From contig JAJJLU010003497.1 in NCBI GenBank assembly GCA_023807065.1, forward strand, positions 1 to 64,000: DNA of 64,000 bases, given 5' to 3'. Position numbers and translations under genes: made by a program. This document shows positions 1-8,776 of the stretch, one piece after another (the first letter of the stretch is position 1; the number at the start of each line of letters is the position of its first letter). The stretch comes from Isotricha intestinalis (lineage: Eukaryota > Ciliophora > Litostomatea > Vestibuliferida > Isotrichidae). The notes beneath the pieces are model-generated. The model searched no databases. It saw only the letters and a program-made list of their open reading frames with translations, and was not told the origin of the DNA.

Positions 1-779
1 TTCCCAAAAATGTGCTTTTTTCTAAAATTTTATTATCTTATCTTATAATAATTTTGATTAACAATTAATATCATCTAAATCATTTTTTTATTCCTTAATT
101 ATTTTGTTTTCTATTATCAGATTTTAGAAATATTATTATTATATTTTGATTAAAAAAAAACTATTTTTTCAAAATTTGTTTTATAAGACAATTTTTAATA
201 AAATTATTAAATCTTGCAAATTATTATAAGAATAGATAATCAATTAATATAATATAATTATTTTTGATAATAAAGAAATAATTTAAAGAATTGGGTATTT
301 CTTTTTCATTCTAATTTAAAAAATCTAATATATTGTAAAAAAAAAAATGAATAATAATTAATTTCATTCAATAAAAAAAATAATTTATTTTACTCTTGGA
401 TTTTTTAATATAATCTTAAAAAGGTAAACATTCTAATAAAATTTATCTTTGATGATATAATTCAATAAATAAATATATTATTTATATAGAATATCATTTT
501 GTGAAATCATTACATGGTCAATGCAAATTAAATTCAAAAATTATATAAAATATTAATAAAGAAATAATATATAATTATGAGTATAATTTTAAAAATTTTT
601 AAAGTAAATAATAACTCATTATTATTTTTAAATAATAATTATATAATTATATAAATCTTTAAAAGATTAATTCTTTTTTAAACACACATTTATAAAATAT
701 GTATATTACCTCAATATCATATAATAAAACTAAAATATAAATAATAAAATAGAAAAATTAAATTTTCTTTTTGAAAAAA
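1..779. other. AT-rich intergenic DNA, no gene seen
   Basis: Very AT-rich sequence without a coding-like open frame on either strand. It lies downstream of the minus-strand hydrolase-like gene and runs off the window edge. I see no tRNA, clear repeat or regulatory motif. Confidence 0.6.
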
Positions 780-2288
780 TCAACCAATTCTTTCAGATTG
801 TTCATCATATTGTCCAATTTTAAAATGTTCTAAATCTTTAGATTCAAAAATAATACAAGCACTAAATATATAATTATAATCTCCTCTTTCTAATAAAGTT
901 CTTCTTTCAGTTTGAAAATTATGAGTTAATAAAATATTTTTTGATTTTCCTTTATAAAAAACTTTAACTTCTTTTGTTATTTCCACCATTCTATTATTTA
1001 ATAAAATTCTCAAATATTTAATTGGAGAATCAATATAAATAGAATTATTTTTAGAATCTAATCGAACTATTATTTCCAATTGTCCGATTTCTGAAATATT
1101 AACAGTACCTATTTCAAGCCAATAAAAATATTGATTATATTTAAATTTATTTCTATTTAATAAATCATGATTTGCTGTTGATGTCATATTATTTTGATAA
1201 AAAAACTCTTTAGTTCCATTTTTTGTGAAATTTCCTTCTTTTGTAAAATTAGCTTTTCCTATTTCTTGAATTTGATTTTTAATTCCTTTTCCTTCAGGAA
1301 TTTTTAATATTAAAGTTAAATCCCAATATAAATTTTTAGGAAAAGGATTTCTTACATGTTTATTCAAAAATGAAATACTATTTACATTTTGTTCTATAAT
1401 TATACTATTTCCTCTTTGAGTTAACCAATTAATTGGATTTTCAATTATTGAAATTCCTTTTAAATTTTTATCATAATCTATAATATTAAGCCCTTTTCCA
1501 ATATGAATATAACATTCAACTTTTCTTTCTTCTTCTTTAATATCATTATTAGTAACAAGAAAATTCTCTTGTATATCTTTTTTTTCATTTAAAGAAATCA
1601 TTTTTTGATTAAAATACTCTGAAAAATCAATAATTCTTTTATAAGTGAAAACAGCATCTTTATTTCTATCATATAAAAAATCTTTTTCTCCAACTTGAAT
1701 AAGAATAGGAACATTAATTAAATTTTTTAATTTTTTCTTATAAGAATGTCCAGAAACAACAACAGCAGCAGCAAATTTAGAAGGCAATAAATTTACAATT
1801 TGATAAACAGCATCACCTCCCATTCCAATACCAATTAAATATACTTTATTAGGGTTTACTTGATGAAAAGAAATAAAATTTTTAATAATTCTATCCAATA
1901 AGATAATTCCTTCATTTGTATAATGCATATTTGATAAATCATTTATTCCTTTTACTCCAACTAAAATACCAAATTTAACAGAAGAAACATATCTAAATTT
2001 AGCTTTTAAAAATTCTCCATTATTAAAACCAGATTGTCCAATTCCACCATTATGTAAAATTATATAAAGAGGAAAACCAGGTTCAATATATTTTCCTCTA
2101 ATAATATAATCAAAGGTTGTTTCTTTTCCATTATATTGTAAATGTTTTGTATTCATTTCAATAACCAATTCTCCGTCTTTTTGACAATCACTTACATATT
2201 CTGCCCATATATATGCTATATTTTGTGGAAGATATGAATATTCTGATTTTTTTGATATTGTTTTTATACCATTACTTGAACATCCCAT
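780..2288 (-). CDS. N-myristoylated alpha/beta-hydrolase-like protein, nucleophile missing
   Basis: 502-residue protein, stop TGA. The N-terminus MGCSS is a classic N-myristoylation site followed by a palmitoylatable Cys, so membrane anchoring is likely. The middle resembles the PHB-depolymerase/feruloyl-esterase type of alpha/beta hydrolase: LHNGG (about residues 78-82) fits the oxyanion strand, and YLIGIGMGG (150-158) sits where the nucleophile elbow G-x-S-x-G belongs. Here the central Ser is Gly (residue 155, GGA codon). A later PILIQVGEKD stretch (about 194-203) matches the strand carrying the acid residue. The C-terminal half is beta-rich and unrecognised. The fold call is moderately safe. 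Hydrolase activity is doubtful, because the expected catalytic Ser is absent, so a binding or scaffold role is possible. Confidence 0.6.
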   Translation of the reverse strand: MGCSSNGIKTISKKSEYSYLPQNIAYIWAEYVSDCQKDGELVIEMNTKHLQYNGKETTFDYIIRGKYIEPGFPLYIILHNGGIGQSGFNNGEFLKAKFRYVSSVKFGILVGVKGINDLSNMHYTNEGIILLDRIIKNFISFHQVNPNKVYLIGIGMGGDAVYQIVNLLPSKFAAAVVVSGHSYKKKLKNLINVPILIQVGEKDFLYDRNKDAVFTYKRIIDFSEYFNQKMISLNEKKDIQENFLVTNNDIKEEERKVECYIHIGKGLNIIDYDKNLKGISIIENPINWLTQRGNSIIIEQNVNSISFLNKHVRNPFPKNLYWDLTLILKIPEGKGIKNQIQEIGKANFTKEGNFTKNGTKEFFYQNNMTSTANHDLLNRNKFKYNQYFYWLEIGTVNISEIGQLEIIVRLDSKNNSIYIDSPIKYLRILLNNRMVEITKEVKVFYKGKSKNILLTHNFQTERRTLLERGDYNYIFSACIIFESKDLEHFKIGQYDEQSERIG

Positions 2289-2903
2289 TTCAAATAAAAA
2301 ATATTTTTTAATAATTATTATTTTTTTATTAGATTTAGTTTTTATTGTTTTTAAAATTATTTAAGAAGAAATTTCTATATTAAATAATATTTCTTTTTAT
2401 AATAGTAGAGATTGATTGATATTTTTTTAAAATTAATTTAAAACTTTTTCATGTAAAAATATTTTAGGTTTGATTCATATTTATTATATTTTAATTTTAT
2501 TTTACTCTTGAAATAAAAACTTTTTTGATTCAAATTAATAGTATTATCAAAGCCATTATCTAAATTAAATTTTTAGAAAAAACATTATTTTATTTTTATA
2601 TTTGTTAATTCAAAATAATTTAACTTTTTTTTTTGAATTAATTTTAATCATTACTATTTTAACATCATTTACAGAATCTTTTTTTTCTCGTTTTTTAAAT
2701 TTTTAAATTTATTTTATTAAGAAAAAGTATGAATATTATAAAGAAATATTAAGTTTAATTTGATATATGTTAATATAATATTATTTAGTTTATTTTATTT
2801 ATGAATTGAAAAATTTTTTTTGAACAAAAAGAAATAAAGTTTATTCTAATTTTTATCTTTAATTTATTTAAATTAAAAAAATGTAATAATATAAACATAT
2901 AAA
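2289..2903. other. Divergent intergenic region
   Basis: Poly-A/T-rich spacer between two divergently transcribed genes, so it must hold both promoters. No coding-like frame and no RING-type Cys/His cluster was seen that could extend the downstream CNOT4-like gene. Confidence 0.6.
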
Positions 2904-4106
2904 ATGTCCAAACTTCAACAAAAATCTAATCAAATATTGAACAAAGAGGAAATAAAGGAATTATCAAAATACAGAATTATAACAAAAAACTTAGTATATG
3001 TAATAGGTTTAAGTCAAAATATTTCATCAAGAGAAATATTATTGAAAGAGGAATATTTCGGTCAATATGGAACAATAATAAAATTAGTGATAAATAAGAA
3101 AAAAGCATATAATTTGAATCATCCTTTTGGACCCAGTTACTCAGCTTATATTACATATTCAAAACCATATGAAGCTTCAATTGCAATTTTAGCTTTAGAT
3201 AATATTACAATTGATAATCATGTTATTAGAGCAAGTTTTGGAACAACAAAATATTGTCAAAATTTTTTAAATGGAAATGAATGTCAGAATAAAGATTGTT
3301 TATTTCTTCATAATAAAGCTCCAAAAAGTGATATTATTAAAAGGGAAGAATTAAATGGAAATAAAAATATATTTTACAAACAACAACTTTATGCTATTAA
3401 AATTGCTGATGTTTATAATCCAGAAGTTAAAAATAGTTTAATGAAAATGAGAAAAATGAAAAATACTGTTTTTCCCTCTCCTGAACTTATTTATCAAAAT
3501 AGAATTGTTGTTGAAAATGAAAAATATTTAAATTATTATACAAGCAAAAAAAGTTTAAAAATTATTCATCCAAGTTTTAAAGGAATTAAAAATGAAAAAA
3601 GGGAAAATAATCATATTATGAAAAAAATATTTTCTGAAGATTCTAAAGAAGAAAAAAAATCTGAAAGTGAAAGCAAAGAAAATAATCAAAAAAACACAAG
3701 AAACGATAATATAATAAATAAATTAGATAATAAAGATGAAATTACTTGTTCAAGCACAAGTGATGAAAAAGATAAAACTTTAATACCTCTTTATAATAAA
3801 GGAAAATCAAGATTTGATTTTGTTGATAGTAATAATAATAATGAAAAATATGATGTTCCTCAGATTTTTGTTGATATTATAAATGAAAAATATAAATTAA
3901 AAAATATTGAACATTATTTTAAAAATTCTGATATAATATTATTAAACAATAAACAAATTCAGAAAGACATTGAAAATAATAAAGAAGATTTTAATTCTTT
4001 AATGAATGAAAATAACAATATTAATTTAGGATTTGAGAAAGATGAATTTGAATTAGATTTTGAGAACATAAATAATTTTGTTCTAGAACAGACATCAAAA
4101 ATATAA
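2904..4106 (+). CDS. CNOT4-like RNA-binding protein (RRM + CCCH) without RING
   Basis: 400 residues, stop TAA. Residues about 25-112 form the RRM characteristic of the NOT4 family: KNLVYVIGLSQ, then EEYFGQYGTIIKLVIN, then PSYSAYITY, ending at RASFGTTKYC. A CCCH zinc finger follows directly (C-x8-C-x4-C-x3-H, ending DCLFLH). This RRM-CCCH order and the GTTKYC link are diagnostic of CNOT4/Not4, an E3 ubiquitin ligase of the CCR4-NOT complex. The N-terminal C4C4 RING that normally precedes it is absent: only about 24 residues lie before the RRM, and the sequence upstream has no matching exon. The C-terminal 260 residues are Asn/Lys/Glu-rich and low complexity. It may bind RNA or CCR4-NOT without ligase activity, or the RING may be in a separate protein. 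Confidence 0.8.
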   Translation: MSKLQQKSNQILNKEEIKELSKYRIITKNLVYVIGLSQNISSREILLKEEYFGQYGTIIKLVINKKKAYNLNHPFGPSYSAYITYSKPYEASIAILALDNITIDNHVIRASFGTTKYCQNFLNGNECQNKDCLFLHNKAPKSDIIKREELNGNKNIFYKQQLYAIKIADVYNPEVKNSLMKMRKMKNTVFPSPELIYQNRIVVENEKYLNYYTSKKSLKIIHPSFKGIKNEKRENNHIMKKIFSEDSKEEKKSESESKENNQKNTRNDNIINKLDNKDEITCSSTSDEKDKTLIPLYNKGKSRFDFVDSNNNNEKYDVPQIFVDIINEKYKLKNIEHYFKNSDIILLNNKQIQKDIENNKEDFNSLMNENNNINLGFEKDEFELDFENINNFVLEQTSKI

Positions 4107-4871
4107 AAAAATAAAATATAAATATTAAATAATAAAAAAATATTTTAATTTATAAAAATTTATAATATATTTTCCTTTATTAAATTATAATTAATAATTA
4201 TTTTTAAGATAACAAATAATTTTTTCATAGATAAAAAATGAAATATAAAAAAGCTCTAATCTAAATAATAGGGCTTGTCTACATTTAAATTTCTAAAAAT
4301 TAGGTTTATTGTTTATTAAATTATTTGAAATTAGAATTCTCAAAGTTTAAATTTAAAATTTATTATTATTGATTAACAGGAATTTTTTTCAAGATCTCTC
4401 AAAATTATTAATTCCCTAAAATATTTGTTATTTCTATATCAAAAATATTTTAAATATGAAATATTTTTACTCTACAATTATTCAATTGAAGTCATCACAA
4501 ATATATCCTATCAATAATGTTATTAGTAATAAAACTTTAAAAATAATTCTACTCTAATTAATCAAAAATTATATAAAATAATACATTATAACAATATTAA
4601 TAAAAAATTCTTAAAATAGTTATTTTATGGTAACTGTTCAAATTATTTCATAATTTAAATCACAGTCAGAAACATGAAATCTTTTTGAAAATTAAATAAT
4701 ATTAAAATCAAAAAATAATTTTTATAAATTATATATAAAATAATAATCCATTAAATTACCTTATAAATTTTTTAAAAATCTAAGAATTAAATAATATATA
4801 TAAAAAACATAAACATTTACATTAAATAATTTATTCAAAAAAGAAAATTATCCAAAAAAAATAAAAAATAG
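4107..4871. other. AT-rich intergenic DNA
   Basis: 765 bp between two plus-strand genes. I see no coding-like frame, tRNA or clear repeat. It should contain the 3' end signals of the CNOT4-like gene and the promoter of the next gene. Confidence 0.55.
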
Positions 4872-5669
4872 ATGAAGAAATCCAATAAATTAGTATTAGA
4901 AAGCAGTAGACCAGAAAGTAAAAGAACATTTAATGTAACATCAACATCATTATATTCAAGGCCTACAAGACATACATTTTTTATGTCATCTAATAATTTC
5001 ACAGAGCAAGATAGTACTGTTTTGCCGAAATTTGAAAAAAAAAAAAAATTAAAAAAAACAAGAGAAAAATTAGGATTAAACATTCAATGTCCAATAACAG
5101 TTTTAAAAACAGAACCTTCAATTAGTGTTCCAAATAAAAAATATATTAGACCTGAAATTGGTCCTATAAAAAGAAAAGACAGATTTATTCCATATACTAA
5201 AGTAAAGTCACCTTTTTCTAATGAAGGAAGGGAATTAAATTTATATAAGAAAATATTTTATTTTTTTGCTGAGAAGAAAAAAAAATTTGCAAGAGATATT
5301 AAATTAATTCATAATAAATTAAATTTAGAATATGCTGAAACTGATGAACAATTTGATCAAATGTTAGCTAAATATAATATGGAATTAATTAAAAAAGGAG
5401 AAAAAATTAAACATTTTAGTGGACCTACTTTTTCTGAAATCCAATTAAAGGATTTACAACAAAAAGTTAAATTTATGAAAAGTGTTGTTGATTATACTTA
5501 TCCTGATATGGTCTTATTTAAAGTCAAACAAACTGAAAAATTATTGAAAATTAAAAATGAAAATTATAAAGTTTTAGAACCTTTTAAAATAACTGATTTA
5601 AATAATAAAAATAATGAGAATTTATTGAAAGAATATCTAAATAGAGCTATTAAAATAACAAAAGTATAA
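4872..5669 (+). CDS. Hypothetical Lys-rich protein
   Basis: 265 residues, stop TAA. I do not recognise a family. The first 60 residues are Ser/Thr/Arg-rich and probably disordered. A run of six Lys follows (around residue 57). The part from about 130 onwards (NLYKKIFYFFAEKKKKFA to the C-terminus) is Lys-rich and likely helical. No signal peptide or membrane segment is evident. The codon pattern and continuous frame support a real gene. The ORF on the opposite strand here is a shadow. Confidence 0.6.
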   Translation: MKKSNKLVLESSRPESKRTFNVTSTSLYSRPTRHTFFMSSNNFTEQDSTVLPKFEKKKKLKKTREKLGLNIQCPITVLKTEPSISVPNKKYIRPEIGPIKRKDRFIPYTKVKSPFSNEGRELNLYKKIFYFFAEKKKKFARDIKLIHNKLNLEYAETDEQFDQMLAKYNMELIKKGEKIKHFSGPTFSEIQLKDLQQKVKFMKSVVDYTYPDMVLFKVKQTEKLLKIKNENYKVLEPFKITDLNNKNNENLLKEYLNRAIKITKV

Positions 5670-5932
5670 TATTCTTTTTATTCATTGAATCTTTTAAAGT
5701 AAAGAGTTAAAATTAAATTATTTGAAAACAAAAAGATATTTAAATAATATAATTTTATTATTTTTAAAGATTTAAATAATTTAAAATATAAATGATAAAT
5801 AATAAGTTTAGAAAATATTATAATTATTTTAGTTAATTAGAAGAAATAAATTCATCAGAATTGTTTAATTAATATTGATAAAAATAAATTTATGTTATTA
5901 ATATTAAGATCATTTTTGAAATTTATTTAAAA

Positions 5933-7579
5933 ATGAATCCTTCAAGATTTCAAAATCAAATAAGACACCTTAACTTTAATGAAAAAATAAAAAAACAATT
6001 TGAAACATGTCATAATATAATATCAATACCTCATATTAAAATGATTAACAAAAGTAAATCAGAACTTCGAAATAAAAATAATTCAGGATCTACTTTTGAT
6101 ACATATAATTATTTTCAAAAGAAATTATTACATTCAAATACAAAAACAGATAATATTGAACATCCAAATATAGTCATTGAACCAGATAATAAATTTATTT
6201 TTAATAAAAAAATAAATACTGATATAAAAAAACATAATAATCCTAAATTAATAGATACTTTATTCAAAGAAAAATTAGAAGAATTTTATAAAGACAAATT
6301 AAAGATATCATTATTGTCTAAAACTAATTTAGAAGAAATAAATGATTCAATTTCTATAACAAAAAAAATAGAAGAACAAATAAATAATATACAAAATTTA
6401 GAAAAAGATCATGAAAAAGAAGAAATGAAAATGTTATATAGAACAAATTGTAAAAATGATGTATTAATTTATAATAAATTTTTTGGATGTTTTTATGGTT
6501 TTTTAGCAACAACCTTTAAAAACAGAAAAAAAGAAAATAATGATAAATTACAAATAAAATTAAATATAATTGATGAAAAAACAGATAAAAAAATATTTTA
6601 TTTTGGTCTTTTCTCAGGTCATAAAGGAACAAATGTTTCAAAGTATTTAAAAGATAATTTAGGAGAGTTAATATTAAAAGATAAAAATTTTTTATTAAAT
6701 CCAATAAAAATAATAAAAAATTCTTTTGAGGAAATTGAGAAAAAAATTAGTTTAGAAAATCAAAAAAAATTAAATATTTATGAAAAAGGAGGATCTTGTG
6801 TTCTTGTTTTTTTTCATTTTGATAAGAAAATTTATATTGGGAATTGTGGGAATTTAAGGAGTGTAATTTCTTCAAAATTAGGAAATGAAATTAATCAGTT
6901 AACTATTGATCATATCCCAAATGAAGAAAATGAAAAAAAAAGAATTGAACTTCATGGTGGAAAAATAATTAAAAAAAATAATATATATTATATTAATCCT
7001 AGTAATTTTCTTTTTAGCAGATCTATTGGTAATTTTGATATAAAAAATAAAAATAAAGAAATGATTATTTCTGAACCAGATGTTATTGAAATTGATGTTT
7101 CTTCAAATATGGATTTTATTATTATAGGAGGATATGAATTATTTCAACATACAACAAATGATAAAATTTGTAAATCAGTTTTTAACTCTTTTTATAAAGG
7201 TATTAAAGAAAATTTAGATTATCAAGATATTTTGTCAAAAGTTAGTGATAATATAATAGAAAATGCAATTGATAATGGAGCGAAAGATAATTTATCAATT
7301 ATTGTATTAATTATGGAAAATTTATATAATTTATATAATAATAATGATATTAAATCTTTGGAAAATATAGTGAAAAATATTTGTTTAAATATAGATGATT
7401 GTAATAAATTATATACTCCTAATAAATTTTATGGATATAATATTTTTGAATTAAATAGAATTAATTCGAATGTTTATGAAGAAAGTAAAGAAAGTATTTT
7501 AGAAGATGTACAATTAATGCAAAAACAAAAAATTAAAAAAAAGAAAAAACGATTTTTAAGTTGTTTATGTTTTAAATGA
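5933..7579 (+). CDS. PP2C-family pseudophosphatase
   Basis: 548 residues, stop TGA. Residues about 180-465 follow the PP2C (PPM) fold in order, but the metal-binding acids are changed. The DGHGG motif reads SGHKG. The GDSR motif reads GNLR within NCGNLRSV. The DG-x-W-D motif reads GGYELF. The SR-x-x-GD motif reads SRSIGN. The DH-x-x (TIDHIPNEE) and the final G-x-DN (GAKDNLSIIVL) motifs remain. Loss of at least two metal-binding aspartates predicts no phosphatase activity, as in TAB1-type pseudophosphatases. The N-terminal 170 residues are poorly conserved-looking. The C-terminus is polybasic and ends RFLSCLCFK, a plausible palmitoylation site for membrane attachment. The fold is seen in the sequence; loss of activity is inferred. 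Confidence 0.75.
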   Translation: MNPSRFQNQIRHLNFNEKIKKQFETCHNIISIPHIKMINKSKSELRNKNNSGSTFDTYNYFQKKLLHSNTKTDNIEHPNIVIEPDNKFIFNKKINTDIKKHNNPKLIDTLFKEKLEEFYKDKLKISLLSKTNLEEINDSISITKKIEEQINNIQNLEKDHEKEEMKMLYRTNCKNDVLIYNKFFGCFYGFLATTFKNRKKENNDKLQIKLNIIDEKTDKKIFYFGLFSGHKGTNVSKYLKDNLGELILKDKNFLLNPIKIIKNSFEEIEKKISLENQKKLNIYEKGGSCVLVFFHFDKKIYIGNCGNLRSVISSKLGNEINQLTIDHIPNEENEKKRIELHGGKIIKKNNIYYINPSNFLFSRSIGNFDIKNKNKEMIISEPDVIEIDVSSNMDFIIIGGYELFQHTTNDKICKSVFNSFYKGIKENLDYQDILSKVSDNIIENAIDNGAKDNLSIIVLIMENLYNLYNNNDIKSLENIVKNICLNIDDCNKLYTPNKFYGYNIFELNRINSNVYEESKESILEDVQLMQKQKIKKKKKRFLSCLCFK

Positions 7580-7865
7580 TTAAACTAATTTTGTAAAGGT
7601 AAATTATTAGTATAAATATTTTTTCAAATTGATTATTTTATAAAGATATTTTATTTATTTATTAATTTAAATATTTAAGGAAATTATTGTTATGAAAATG
7701 TTTTTTGGGAATAAATTAATTTCTTTTTTTGTTTATAACTTAAATACCTTTTAAGAAATAATTATTTGAAAAAATATATTAAAATTAAATAAATAAAATA
7801 ATAATATTAATTAAATTTATACTATAAATAAATATATGAAAAGAAAAAAAAATTGCAATAATATT

Positions 7866-8486
7866 TTAACAAATGCAATTTTTTTTTTCTTTATTCTCTT
7901 TTTTTTTTCTATTATAATTATTATCTATTACAATATCATTAAGTGTAATATTTTTTTCATTATCATAAATTTCCTTTGCTACACTATAAAAAGCTTCATT
8001 AACTCCTTCAGCACTTTTAGCACTAGTTTCAATAAATTTAACTCCATATTTTTCAGCAAAATTTTTACCTTCATCATAACCAATAACTCTTTTTTCTTTT
8101 AAATCAATTTTATTTCCAATTATTAAACAAATTGCATCTTTGTTTCCATTTTCTTTAAATGATTTCATCCAAAAATTTAATGCTTCAAAACTTTCTTTCT
8201 CAGTTACATCATATACTATTAAAATTCCTTTAGATGAATTAATTTGATTTTTAGATAAAGTTCTAAATCTTTCATGTCCTGCAGAATCATAAATTAAAAG
8301 TTTAATTGTTTTTTTATTTATTTGAATTACTTTTTTTTTTAAATCTAGACCTGCTGCACATAATAAATTTTCCTCAAATTTTCCTTCAATATATTGATTT
8401 ATTAATGAACTTTTCCCTACAGCTTGTTCTCCTATTAATAAAAATTTCATTTGTATTTCTTCATTGTTTTTATCTTTTTTTTCCAT
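7866..8486 (-). CDS. Rab-family small GTPase with Gln-to-His in switch II
   Basis: 206 residues, stop TAA. All G motifs are visible: GEQAVGKS (G1, residues 18-25), DSAGHER (G3), NKID (G4) and ETSAK (G5). The tail KKNCIC ends in C-x-C, the double-geranylgeranyl signal of Rab proteins, so it should act on a vesicle membrane. The G3 Gln that positions the catalytic water (DTAGQER in most Rabs) is His, and effector-loop residues are also unusual (AAGLDLKKK). A slow intrinsic GTPase is expected. The subfamily is not assignable by eye. A lysine/asparagine-rich insert precedes the tail. Confidence 0.85.
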   Translation of the reverse strand: MEKKDKNNEEIQMKFLLIGEQAVGKSSLINQYIEGKFEENLLCAAGLDLKKKVIQINKKTIKLLIYDSAGHERFRTLSKNQINSSKGILIVYDVTEKESFEALNFWMKSFKENGNKDAICLIIGNKIDLKEKRVIGYDEGKNFAEKYGVKFIETSAKSAEGVNEAFYSVAKEIYDNEKNITLNDIVIDNNYNRKKKENKEKKNCIC

Positions 8487-8776
8487 TTAAATTTATTATT
8501 TTATATTTTTTGACTAAAAATAAATAAGTTTAATTAATTATAGTAATTTTTAATAAAATGTTTAATGGATGTATAATATTAATAATTCCATTTTTTTAAA
8601 AATTAAATACCTATATATCATATTTAAAATTGAAATATTTATAAATGAATTATCCTAAATCATTAGATGTAAAACTGAATAAAATAATAGTTTTTCAAAA
8701 ATATGGTTTTTAATTTCTCCTCTTTTTTATATTTTTATTAATAACTTTCAGTATCATTCTTCAAAATTAATATTGT

